A DNA stretch of 64,000 nucleotides. Source: CAZVLQ01 sp964628185. GTDB lineage: Bacteria > Pseudomonadota > Zetaproteobacteria > Mariprofundales > Mariprofundaceae. The notes beneath the pieces are model-generated. The model had not been told where the DNA came from. It did no database searches and saw only the letters and a program-made list of their open reading frames with translations. A program made the translations under genes and the position numbers. Below, in pieces: positions 7,771 to 15,987 of the stretch. The first letter of the stretch is position 1; the number at the start of each line of letters is the position of its first letter. The stretch spans positions 1 through 64,000 of the forward strand of contig CAZVLQ010000001.1 in NCBI GenBank assembly GCA_964628185.1. The letters run 5' to 3'.

Positions 7771-9912
7771 ATGCCGCATCAATCAGGGAATGCCTTAAAA
7801 GGCTTCCGGCCTTTTGTCCTGTTCAAGCCGCTGTTTTTTGCCATATTTGTTCCGCTGAGTCTGTTGATCGCCGGTCTGGCCGTGTGGTATTGGCAGGCGC
7901 AGGAAAGCATCGTGCTTGAGCATTATCGCACCGAGGCGCGACACCATGTGGAGGGCCAGTTAAACCGCGTCGGCCGTTTCTACCGGCAGGCAGGCGCCAT
8001 GCTGCTCGCACTTGCCAGAGACAGGGAAATCATTCCGGCCATGGATGGCGATCATACGGCATTGACGGGGATGCAGCGCCTGTTCACCGATGTGATCGAA
8101 GCCTCCGGATTGTACGACCAGATCAGGCTGCTGGACAGGCAGGGCCACGAAGTCGTACGTGTGGAGCGCAGGGCCGGTTCTGTGCATGTTGCTGCCACCG
8201 GAGAGCTTCAGAACAAGGCTGCGCGAGACTATGTGCAACGGGCGCTGTCCGTACAGACAGGAGAAATCTATATATCCCCGTTTGATCTCAACATGGAACA
8301 TGGCCGGGTGCAACAGCCGTTTAAGGCCACGGTACGCTTTGCCACGCCGCTGGCGCTTTCGCAGGAGGGAAGGCGGCACGGCTTGCTGGTGCTGAACCTG
8401 GCCGGAATGCCGCTCATGAAACGTGAGTTGAACGAAACCATTCTTACCGGCGAACATCTGCTGATGAATTCCGGATCATCCTACTGGTTTGACCGTGTCG
8501 ACGGCGGCCTGAACGTTACTTCAGATGCCGTGGACGCCACCGTATTGCCACGGCGGTTTCCGGCTGCATGGCGGCGTATTGTGCGGCAACGGAGTGGTCA
8601 GTTTCTCACGCCAGCGGGCCTGTTCACCTATGGAATTAAAACATCGGCCATGGAGTTGAAACACGTCGCCAGCGGGAAACAACCGTGGCATGTCGTATCC
8701 TTCGCATCACAGGCGGCGCTGGCTGCCAGCATCGGCAGAACCCGTGCATTTGTTCTGCCGGTCTCCATCGTATGTATCTTGCTGACAGGCGCGGTCTCGT
8801 TCGCACTGTCCGGCTGGGCTGCAAACCGGAGAGACGCCCTGCAAAAGTTGCGCAGCAGTGAAGAATTGTTCCGTCATCTTGTGGATCTGAATGCCGACCC
8901 CATGCTGATTCATCATCAGAACAGAATCGTTTATGCAAATCCGGCGGCAATCAAGCAACTTGGTGAAAATTCATTGGGTAAAATCCGTGATACGGAAGTG
9001 CTTGGCCGTTTGCATCCGGATGATCGTTCTCTGGCTGTCTCCCAACTGGAACAGGCGGCTCGGGAAGGCGTGCGCACGAATCCGGTCGAAGTGCGCTTCC
9101 GGCGGCTTGATGGACAGTGGATCACGATTGAATGGGTGTCCTGTCCGTTCGAATTTGAGCACAGGTCTTCGGTTCTTTCAGTGTGGCATGATATCACCGA
9201 GCGCAAGCGGGTCGATAAAGAGCGCGAACGTCTGTTGTGTGAGAATCAGAGGTTGTCGCAGGGATTGATCCGGTCCCGGGAGGAGGAGAGGAAAAGGGTG
9301 GCCCGCGCTCTGCATGACGACATCGGCCAGATACTGACCGCCATGCAGATGAAGGCGGCTTTCGTTTCAAGCCACTGTAAGGACAAAAAATGTTCCGTCG
9401 TCATCAGGGAAGTGAACGAAATACAGCACCTGGCCGCCGGCCTGATTGACACCGTTCGTGGCCAGTTGAAAATGCTACGTCCACCGCAACTGGACGAAAT
9501 TGGGCTGAAGGGAGCGCTCCAGTCCATGGTTCAGGAATGGCGGGGCAATACCGGTATTGATTACCACCTGACCGTTACGGATGCGGCGAACGGTCTGGAT
9601 GCCGAAACACAGATCAATCTCTACCGCATGGTGCAGGAGGCGCTGAGCAATGTAGCGCGGCACGCCGGCGCATCCCGGGTGAGCATCCATCTGCGTGTGG
9701 TGAGTGGAGGCATTCGTTTATCTGTTAAGGATAACGGCCGCGGTTTCGACCCGCGAGCCCCAACGGAGGGCATCGGGCTTGCGGGCATGCGTGAGCGTGC
9801 GGCGGCGCTGGGTGGGGAAATGCGGATCGAATCGACGGTGGGCGAGGAAACGCGACTGACTTGCCGCATTCCGCCCCCTTCCGGTGTACAGGCGTACGGA
9901 AAAGACCGATAA
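7771..9912 (+). CDS. Membrane sensor histidine kinase, NarL type (HisKA_3)
   Basis: A 713-residue kinase. Transmembrane segments at about 20-41 and 327-348 enclose a ~285-residue periplasmic sensor region of the double-Cache kind, containing the phrase SPFDLNMEHG. A PAS domain lies at about 362-478, then the HisKA_3 dimerisation box EEERKRVARALHDDIGQ with the phosphoacceptor His515. The HATPase domain has an N box around YRMVQEALSNVARHA and a G box DNGRGFD. This architecture phosphorylates LuxR-type response regulators, and such a regulator lies 68 bases downstream. The sensor motif recurs in the HisKA_2 kinase at 11866, so the two share a sensory module despite different transmitter classes. 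Confidence 0.9.
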   Translation: MPHQSGNALKGFRPFVLFKPLFFAIFVPLSLLIAGLAVWYWQAQESIVLEHYRTEARHHVEGQLNRVGRFYRQAGAMLLALARDREIIPAMDGDHTALTGMQRLFTDVIEASGLYDQIRLLDRQGHEVVRVERRAGSVHVAATGELQNKAARDYVQRALSVQTGEIYISPFDLNMEHGRVQQPFKATVRFATPLALSQEGRRHGLLVLNLAGMPLMKRELNETILTGEHLLMNSGSSYWFDRVDGGLNVTSDAVDATVLPRRFPAAWRRIVRQRSGQFLTPAGLFTYGIKTSAMELKHVASGKQPWHVVSFASQAALAASIGRTRAFVLPVSIVCILLTGAVSFALSGWAANRRDALQKLRSSEELFRHLVDLNADPMLIHHQNRIVYANPAAIKQLGENSLGKIRDTEVLGRLHPDDRSLAVSQLEQAAREGVRTNPVEVRFRRLDGQWITIEWVSCPFEFEHRSSVLSVWHDITERKRVDKERERLLCENQRLSQGLIRSREEERKRVARALHDDIGQILTAMQMKAAFVSSHCKDKKCSVVIREVNEIQHLAAGLIDTVRGQLKMLRPPQLDEIGLKGALQSMVQEWRGNTGIDYHLTVTDAANGLDAETQINLYRMVQEALSNVARHAGASRVSIHLRVVSGGIRLSVKDNGRGFDPRAPTEGIGLAGMRERAAALGGEMRIESTVGEETRLTCRIPPPSGVQAYGKDR

Positions 9913-9954
9913 AATATAAGCCAGCAGCCGATAGATATTCGCCGAAAAATCACC

Positions 9955-9960
9955 TATAAT
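9955..9960 (+). promoter_or_regulatory. Possible -10 element before the response regulator
   Basis: A perfect TATAAT lies 20 bases before the ATG of the response-regulator gene in the 68-base gap after the kinase. No good -35 hexamer is visible at the usual distance, so this is only a possible activator-dependent secondary promoter allowing the regulator to be expressed apart from its kinase. Confidence 0.3.
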
Positions 9961-9980
9961 TCATACCATATTGGTTCAGT

Positions 9981-10634
9981 ATGAATGAAGTGACGGATAA
10001 AATAATGGTTTGTGTTCAACTGGTGGATGACCACGCGATTGTGCGCCAGGGCCTTCGCGGCGTGCTGGAAGGCGACGCCGATATTAGCGTCTGCGTGGAG
10101 TCGGCCTCGGGCGAGGAAGGCTACGGTCATTATTTCGAGTACAAGCCGGACGTTATGGTGCTGGATATCGCCATGCCTGGCGAGGGCGGGCTGTCCATGC
10201 TGCATCGCCTGCTGCGCCGCGACCCGGATGCCAGGGTGCTGATTCTCAGCATGTACGACGATGAACTGATTGCCACCAAGGCCCTTGAGGCCGGTGCGCG
10301 GGGGTTCGTGAGCAAGGGAGCTCATCCCGGCCTGATTCTCGAAGCGGTGCGGGAAGTAGCCGCGGGAGAGCTGTTTATTGAAAATCGTATCGCACGGAAA
10401 ATGGCGCTGCGCCGCGCCGGCAGGGACAAGGGGCTATACGCCCTGACCCGGCGTGAATTTGAAGTGTTCCATCTGCTGGCGAGCGGCAAAGACGTGCGGG
10501 AGGTTTCCACGGCCCTGAATCTGAGCCCCAAAACGGTGGGCACGCACCGCACCCGCATTATGGGCAAGCTGGGATGTAAAAATACCGCTCAACTGACCCG
10601 GCTGGCCATACGCCATGGCGTCATTCAGCCCTGA
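9981..10634 (+). CDS. NarL/FixJ-family response regulator
   Basis: The receiver domain occupies about residues 10-130, with the phosphoacceptor Asp62 in VLDIAMPGEGG and a conserved SKG near the end. A LuxR-type helix-turn-helix follows at about 150-212 (TRREFEVFHLLASGK, SPKTVGTHRTRIMGKL). It is the natural partner of the HisKA_3 kinase immediately upstream. The start is uncertain: ATG at 9981 or the in-frame ATG at 10005, and neither has a strong ribosome site. A perfect dyad at 10675-10691, 41 bases after the stop, is a candidate binding site for it or a related regulator. Confidence 0.9.
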   Translation: MNEVTDKIMVCVQLVDDHAIVRQGLRGVLEGDADISVCVESASGEEGYGHYFEYKPDVMVLDIAMPGEGGLSMLHRLLRRDPDARVLILSMYDDELIATKALEAGARGFVSKGAHPGLILEAVREVAAGELFIENRIARKMALRRAGRDKGLYALTRREFEVFHLLASGKDVREVSTALNLSPKTVGTHRTRIMGKLGCKNTAQLTRLAIRHGVIQP

Positions 10635-10674
10635 TGTTATTCCGGCTTGGTAGCGGCTCTGGCGGCGCTCCCCG

Positions 10675-10691
10675 CTAGGGGTATTCCCTAG
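10675..10691. promoter_or_regulatory. Perfect dyad, candidate operator
   Basis: CTAGGG-GTATT-CCCTAG is a perfect 6-5-6 inverted repeat in the 225-base gap between the LuxR-type regulator gene and the membrane GAF gene. Size and spacing fit a dimeric helix-turn-helix protein such as a NarL-family regulator. No T-tract follows, so it is not a terminator. The assignment to the adjacent regulator is inference from position. Confidence 0.4.
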
Positions 10692-10859
10692 AACATTCAG
10701 GCTGTATTCCGATTTCCCTCCCTCACCGGAACAACTATACTGAATTTATGGATAATGAAGGCGGGCGATGCCGTTGCCGTTATGATGTGGCGAAGCTGCC
10801 GTCTGCTCGTGCGGGGCAGGCAGGCGGATACGCTTTTGTGACAGACGTGCGAGGCCAGC

Positions 10860-11795
10860 ATGGCTAAAATGGTAAGGCCGGATTTGCGCGGTGTAATGGA
10901 TTCGCTTCGGCATGGCCTTGCGGATACGGACAAGCCGTTGCGTACCGCGCTGGTGTTGCTCGCCATCATCTTCTGCACAGAGGTGGCCATCATGGGTGTT
11001 TTTTCCCTGATACATGCCGAGGCCTGGATGCATCCCTTTGTGTTTACCATGGGCGATCCCGTTCTGCTGGGCCTGGTGGCGGGCGTACTGATCTGGTTTC
11101 TGGTCGTTATTCCACAGCGGCGTATCATAAGGCGCACATCCAGGCTCAACCGGCTGCTGTATTTCCTGAGCCATATCAATCAGGTGTTGCAGCGCCAGGC
11201 GGATGAACAAAGGATCTTTCAGGATGTATGCGCCGCCGCCGTTGATCCCGGGGGTTTTCACTTTGCCTGGATCGGATTGCACGAGGCCAAGGCCGACGGC
11301 CTGAGGGCCGTGGCGAAGGCGGCCCGCAGCGATACCTGCCTTGACGATGTGAAACAGGTTGCCGGCGATTGTGTTCCGTGCGTGCTGGCCGCGGAGGCGG
11401 TGGCAAATGGCCGGCCGGCGCATTGCAATCTGATGACCGAAACCCGGTGCCGCGCCGCCTGGCGCGAGCCCTTGATCGCACATGGCTGCCGTGCCGCCGC
11501 CGCCTTTCCGGTGCGGCGGGAGCATGAACGGATTGGCGCATTTTGCGTCTATGCCGATGAGGACGGTTTTTTTAACGAGGATGAAATCAGAATCCTGGAA
11601 GAAGTGGCGGATGATATTTCGCACACATTAAGCCGCCTTGCGGCCGATGTGCGGCGCACCCGGGCGGAGGCCGATCTAAAAAATCACCTGGAGGAACTGG
11701 AACGCTTCCAGAAGGCCACGGTGGCCCGCGAGTTCCGTCTCAAGGAGCTGCGCGATATGGTCAAGCAGTTGAAGAGCGAAAACGGCAAGTCGTGA
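10860..11795 (+). CDS. Membrane GAF-domain protein with coiled-coil tail
   Basis: A 311-residue protein. Two transmembrane helices (about 28-50 and 67-88) are separated by a short loop and followed by a cytoplasmic GAF domain (about 105-265; characteristic FHFAWIGL, CRAAWREPLIAHG and FPVRRE stretches). The C-terminal coiled coil ends in FQKATVAREFRLKELRDM. There is no kinase, cyclase or DNA-binding output domain. The same tail pattern ends the receiver protein at 13968 and the PAS-GAF-PAS protein at 14545, which suggests these proteins assemble together or share a partner. The ligand of the GAF domain cannot be inferred. Confidence 0.8.
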   Translation: MAKMVRPDLRGVMDSLRHGLADTDKPLRTALVLLAIIFCTEVAIMGVFSLIHAEAWMHPFVFTMGDPVLLGLVAGVLIWFLVVIPQRRIIRRTSRLNRLLYFLSHINQVLQRQADEQRIFQDVCAAAVDPGGFHFAWIGLHEAKADGLRAVAKAARSDTCLDDVKQVAGDCVPCVLAAEAVANGRPAHCNLMTETRCRAAWREPLIAHGCRAAAAFPVRREHERIGAFCVYADEDGFFNEDEIRILEEVADDISHTLSRLAADVRRTRAEADLKNHLEELERFQKATVAREFRLKELRDMVKQLKSENGKS

Positions 11796-11865
11796 GATTC
11801 CTTTGCTTTAGTCGCAATGACGCCTTCAGCAAGGCATCGGTTTTTCCCCATGCCGTGGGCAAGAT

Positions 11866-13971
11866 GTGCAAAGCCCGGGACTAACTCCTCGCTTCTGGCG
11901 ATACTTTACGCTGCTGTTCGGTGGCATGGCGCTGGCCATTGCCGCGTTCAGCTACGCTTTTTATCAGGAAGAGGTCACAAACAAGCGTCAACAATCCATT
12001 ACACGCGACATGCACCACGTGGAGATTCAGCAGGCCATTCTGGTCGATGCCCTGGCTAGCGCCTTTGACGCCCTGTCGTTTATTGGCGATCAGGTACGCC
12101 AGCATCGGCCATTTTCAGACCCGGATGGCCGACGGCGGCTGGGGAAAGAGTTTGTTTCCTTTCTGAAAAGCATGCCCGGCTTTGACAAGGTGCGTCTGAT
12201 TGATCTTCAGGGCCACGAATTTATCCGCGTCAACAACCGGATCCGCCCGGGTCCGCGCCTCATCCCCGCAGCCGGGTTACAGGATAAATCCGGCCGTTAC
12301 TATTTCATTGATGCCACGCATCTGGCGCGTGGCCAGATGTATCTTTCCGCCCTGGACCTGAACATGGAGCATGGCGAGGTGGAGCGACCGCTCAAGCCGA
12401 TGATCAGGCTGGCCATGCTGGCCTTTGAAGGGAATCGCAAGGCCGGCGTTGTGGTACTCAATCTGAAGATGGGCAAGGTGCTGGAACGCTTCCAGCAGGT
12501 GAACCACGCGGATGAGAGCGAGGCCTACCTGCTGAGTCAGGACGGCTATTTTCTTTCCAGTCCGCATGCCGGCTGGAACTGGGGCTTTATGCTGGCGGAG
12601 CGGCATAATCAGCGCTTTGCCGCCCTGTTCCCGAAAGCATGGCAGCACATATCCGGCCGGGGCCGGGGGCAAATTGAGGCAGGGGGTAACCTGTTCACCT
12701 TTGTCACATTTGATCTGCTGAAGGCTCTGAACGGGCTGCCGGATCATCCGGTAAAGGCCGTTGCGGGTCACCATCGCTATATCATCGTCTCACGGTTTTC
12801 CGGCATGGCCCTGACGCGGTTGATGGCACACGAACGCCGGTTGTTTTTGACCGGCAGTACGCTGCTCACGCTGGCCGCGTCCCTGTTTGCCTGGAAGCTG
12901 GCCCAGCTCCATACGCGACAGGTCCAGGCCCGGGAATTGCTGGCCACCTCACGTAGGAAACTGGCGCACGTAATGTCCACCACCCCGGCCGTGCATTACG
13001 CCTGCCTTGTAAAGGGAGAATGCTTCACTCCCACCTTCGCCAGCCCCAATCTGAAGGGACTGTTCGGCTGGGACCCCGATGCGGTGATCGGTGATGCAGA
13101 ATGGTGGGGTCTGAACCTGCATCCCGAAGACCGTGACCGGGTTGTCGAGGGACTCCATGCCGCGCTGGGCGAAGGCAGGGGGAACTACGTCCACGAATAT
13201 CGCTTCCGGCACACCGGCGATCATTACCTGTGGGTGCATGATGAGTTGACTATCGAACACGATGCGGGTGGCAGGCCGGTGGAAATCGTCGGAAGCTGGC
13301 TGGACATCACCGAACGCAAAAAGGCCGAGGAAATGATCGAGTCGTCACTGAAGGAAAAAGAGGTGCTGCTGCGCGAGGTTCACCACCGGGTAAAGAACAA
13401 CATGCAGATTATCTCCAGCCTGCTGAAGTTGCAGGCCGCTCAGGTGAAGAATGCACAGCTTCAAGCCCTGTACCGGGACAGCCAGAATCGCATCCACACC
13501 ATGTCCCTGGTGCACGAGCAGCTCTATGCTTCGGAGAGCCTGAACACGATCCGCAGCCATGCCTACCTGGAAAATATTGTCGCCAGTCTGGTGAAATCCA
13601 GCAGCGTTCCGGCGCAGAATATCGCCGTACGGGTGGATACCGGGGATGTCGCCCTGAGCATGGACGAGGCTGTCCCCTGCGGCCTGATTATCAATGAACT
13701 GGTGACAAACGCCCTGAAATACGCCTTTCCGGAAGGCAACGGCGAAATTACCGTCAGCCTGACCATACCGGATAAAGAGCATCGGCTGCTCCGGGTCCAT
13801 GATAACGGATGCGGCCTGCCGCCGGGCATGGACATCCACGCGGCTGAAACGCTGGGCCTGCAACTGGTTGACACGCTGGCAACGCAGCTTGACGGTGAAT
13901 TAACGATAAACTGTGAGCGCGGCACGGATATCCGAATTCTGTTTCCGGCCGGCAAGGAGGAAAACGCATGA
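11866..13971 (+). CDS. Membrane sensor histidine kinase, HisKA_2 type
   Basis: A 701-residue kinase beginning at a GTG; no ATG lies upstream in frame before the stop at 11818. Transmembrane segments at about 13-33 and 325-345 enclose a large periplasmic sensor containing SALDLNMEHGEVERP, close to the motif in the kinase at 7771. A PAS/PAC domain spans about 370-486 (YLWVHDE, GSWLDITERK). The HisKA_2 box LLREVHHRVKNNMQIISSLL follows with phosphoacceptor His506, then a HATPase domain with NELVTNALKYAF and HDNGCGLPPG. HisKA_2 kinases typically signal to receiver proteins of the PdtaR/LytR-like classes. The next gene encodes a receiver and overlaps this stop by four bases. Confidence 0.88.
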   Translation: MQSPGLTPRFWRYFTLLFGGMALAIAAFSYAFYQEEVTNKRQQSITRDMHHVEIQQAILVDALASAFDALSFIGDQVRQHRPFSDPDGRRRLGKEFVSFLKSMPGFDKVRLIDLQGHEFIRVNNRIRPGPRLIPAAGLQDKSGRYYFIDATHLARGQMYLSALDLNMEHGEVERPLKPMIRLAMLAFEGNRKAGVVVLNLKMGKVLERFQQVNHADESEAYLLSQDGYFLSSPHAGWNWGFMLAERHNQRFAALFPKAWQHISGRGRGQIEAGGNLFTFVTFDLLKALNGLPDHPVKAVAGHHRYIIVSRFSGMALTRLMAHERRLFLTGSTLLTLAASLFAWKLAQLHTRQVQARELLATSRRKLAHVMSTTPAVHYACLVKGECFTPTFASPNLKGLFGWDPDAVIGDAEWWGLNLHPEDRDRVVEGLHAALGEGRGNYVHEYRFRHTGDHYLWVHDELTIEHDAGGRPVEIVGSWLDITERKKAEEMIESSLKEKEVLLREVHHRVKNNMQIISSLLKLQAAQVKNAQLQALYRDSQNRIHTMSLVHEQLYASESLNTIRSHAYLENIVASLVKSSSVPAQNIAVRVDTGDVALSMDEAVPCGLIINELVTNALKYAFPEGNGEITVSLTIPDKEHRLLRVHDNGCGLPPGMDIHAAETLGLQLVDTLATQLDGELTINCERGTDIRILFPAGKEENA

Positions 13972-14486
13972 GCAGGGCGCGTATTTTGGTGGTCGAGGAT
14001 GAAGGCATCATTGGCAAGGACATTGAACATGCCTTGAAGCAACAGATGTACGAAGTGTGTGCGCGGGTGATGACGGGCGCCGACGCCATCGAGAAGGCCA
14101 GGAAACTTAAGCCTGATCTGGTACTGATGGATATCGTGCTCAAAGGAGATATGGACGGTATCGAGGCGGCCGGCGTGATACAGCGGGAGATGGATATCCC
14201 GGTAATTTACCTGACTGCGTTTACAGACTCTGAAAAAATAAAACGGGCCAGTACGACGGAGGCATTCGCCTATATCGTGAAGCCCTTCGAGGACCGCGAG
14301 ATGCACAGCAATATCCAGATGGCGCTGTACAAGCATGCCATGGAGCAGCGCCTGAAAAAGGCGCTGGACGAGAGCCGGCGGCTGAACAAGATTTGCGTTG
14401 ATCGTGAATTTCGCATCAAGGAGTTGCGGGATAAAAACGCGGAACTTCAGCAGCGGATCATGCGCCTGAAAGGTGAAAAGCCATGA
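13968..14486 (+). CDS. Response regulator receiver protein with coiled-coil tail
   Basis: A 172-residue protein with a CheY-like receiver (about 5-122): acidic pocket VVEDEG, phosphoacceptor Asp55 in LVLMDIVL, conserved Thr/Ala in YLTAFTD and Lys in IVKPFED. The remaining 45 residues are a coiled coil ending near REFRIKELRDKNAELQQ, with no helix-turn-helix, enzyme or ANTAR signature. Its ATG overlaps the kinase stop, so the pair is probably a cognate two-component system whose output passes by protein contact. Its own stop overlaps an ATG (14483) that opens the frame disrupted by the poly-G tract downstream. Confidence 0.88.
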   Translation: MSRARILVVEDEGIIGKDIEHALKQQMYEVCARVMTGADAIEKARKLKPDLVLMDIVLKGDMDGIEAAGVIQREMDIPVIYLTAFTDSEKIKRASTTEAFAYIVKPFEDREMHSNIQMALYKHAMEQRLKKALDESRRLNKICVDREFRIKELRDKNAELQQRIMRLKGEKP

Positions 14487-14528
14487 AGTTACCAAAGGCA
14501 GATGGAGGCGACAAAATGGCTGAATTTC

Positions 14529-14539
14529 GGGGGGGGGGG
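14529..14539 (+). repeat. 11-nt poly-G tract at the 5' end of the PAS-GAF-PAS gene
   Basis: A run of eleven G residues. The ATG at 14483 overlaps the preceding stop in the same ATGA arrangement used elsewhere in this block. It opens a frame (MKLPKADGGDKMAEFRGGG) that meets TAG at 14540 immediately after the tract. With 9 or 12 G the same frame would run directly into the PAS-GAF-PAS protein. This is the structure of a slipped-strand contingency locus, but a homopolymer sequencing error would look the same. Confidence 0.6.
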
Positions 14540-14544
14540 TAGAC

Positions 14545-15987
14545 TTGCATGTGAATCTTGTCAAGTCCGTAATCGCCGCCAGCCTTGACGCTATCGTTTG
14601 CGCTGATGAAGACGGCCATATAATCCTGTGGAACAGGGCGGCCGAAATCATGTTCGGTTACCCGGAGGCCGAGGCGCTAGGCCGGCCGCTCACCATGCTG
14701 CTGCGCGAGGAAGACCGTGCCGCACATCTTGCCGGAATCCGGCATTTCCTGAAAAGAGGCAGGCCACATCGGTTAATTGGCAAGGTGACGGAGACGTTTG
14801 GCCTGAGAAAGGACGGTGTCATCTTTTCCAAGGAGATGAGCCTGGCGGCGGAAAAGCTCGAGGGCAAATGGGTCTTTACAGCCATCATGCGCGATATCAG
14901 CGAGCGCAAACGAACAGAGGATGCGTTGCGCCGCGAGCAGGCGCAACTGGACGTCCTGCTGGATGTCAGCCGTCAGGTCAACGCATCGCTGGATAGTTCA
15001 GTTGTCAGACGGACACTGGTCAAATCAGCCGCCCGCCTGATGAACGCCACATCGGGAGCTGCCGGCCTGATTCAGGATGGCCGTATGGTTTTCAGGGAAT
15101 ACCGTCAGGGAGATCAATGGATCGCCGTTGACTATGTATTTGAACCGGGCTATGGCGTTCCGGGTTATGTCATGCAAACCGGAAAGCCATATATCAGCAA
15201 CGATGCAGAACATGATGCACATGTTGTCCCGGAAATCAGGCAGGCACTGGATTTCAGTCAGCTCATCGATGTGCCCATTCTCGGCCATTCAGGGGAATTG
15301 CTCGGCTGTTTTGAGATTCATGATCCCGTAGATGCGCGCCCATTTGACGATACCGATGTCAAACTGCTTGAAGGGCTGGCTGCGAGTGCAGCCGTGGCAC
15401 TGGAAAATACGCGCCTTCTTGAAGAACATGAGTGTCATCTTCGTTTACTGCATGACAGCGAGCAGAGATTCCGTGCGATTAGTGATGATGTGCTGGATAC
15501 GTCCAATGTGGGGATATTTATTCTTGATGCGGATTTCAATGTGGTCTGGATCAACCGGGCCCTGGAGCTTTATTTCGGTCTGAAAAGGGAGAATGTGCTT
15601 GGCAAGGACAAACGTCGACTTCTCCGTGAACATATCAGGGGTATCTTTGCAGATCCGGAACGCTTTCAGGAGATTGTATTCAAAACATACGATGATAATA
15701 CCTACGTTGAGCATTTTGAGTGCCATGTGTTGGCGGCCGAGGGGCGCGAGGAACGCTGGCTTGAGCATTGGAGCCAGCCCATTGAATCCGGTCTGTATGC
15801 CGGAGGCCGGGTAGAACATTATTCCGACGTCACCGACCGCAAGAGGGCTGAGGCAGAGCTCAGGCAGAAGCTCGATGAGATCGAGCGCATGAACCGCCTG
15901 ATGGTGGGGCGCGAACTGAAAATGGAAGAGCTGCGCAGGGAAATCCGGCGGCTCAAAGAGGAAATTACCGAGCTGCGCCCGGGGTGA
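14545..15987 (+). CDS. PAS-GAF-PAS signalling protein without output domain
   Basis: As sequenced, the continuous frame can start only at TTG 14545 or GTG 14551. The operon-style ATG at 14483 is separated from it by the 11-G tract. The product (~480 residues) has a PAS domain (about 8-125, ending MRDISERKR), a GAF domain (about 140-285), a second PAS/PAC (about 310-435, ending YSDVTDRKR) and a coiled-coil tail with MVGRELKMEELRREIRRLK. No kinase, cyclase, EAL or HD domain is present. It therefore probably acts as a sensor subunit or scaffold for a neighbouring enzyme. It is followed by an overlapping HD-GYP gene. Confidence 0.82.
   Translation: MHVNLVKSVIAASLDAIVCADEDGHIILWNRAAEIMFGYPEAEALGRPLTMLLREEDRAAHLAGIRHFLKRGRPHRLIGKVTETFGLRKDGVIFSKEMSLAAEKLEGKWVFTAIMRDISERKRTEDALRREQAQLDVLLDVSRQVNASLDSSVVRRTLVKSAARLMNATSGAAGLIQDGRMVFREYRQGDQWIAVDYVFEPGYGVPGYVMQTGKPYISNDAEHDAHVVPEIRQALDFSQLIDVPILGHSGELLGCFEIHDPVDARPFDDTDVKLLEGLAASAAVALENTRLLEEHECHLRLLHDSEQRFRAISDDVLDTSNVGIFILDADFNVVWINRALELYFGLKRENVLGKDKRRLLREHIRGIFADPERFQEIVFKTYDDNTYVEHFECHVLAAEGREERWLEHWSQPIESGLYAGGRVEHYSDVTDRKRAEAELRQKLDEIERMNRLMVGRELKMEELRREIRRLKEEITELRPG

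Noticed and set aside
10748..10867. A 39-codon frame overlapping the start of the membrane GAF gene
   Set aside because: No ribosome site and no hydrophobic or motif content; probably chance in a promoter-containing gap.
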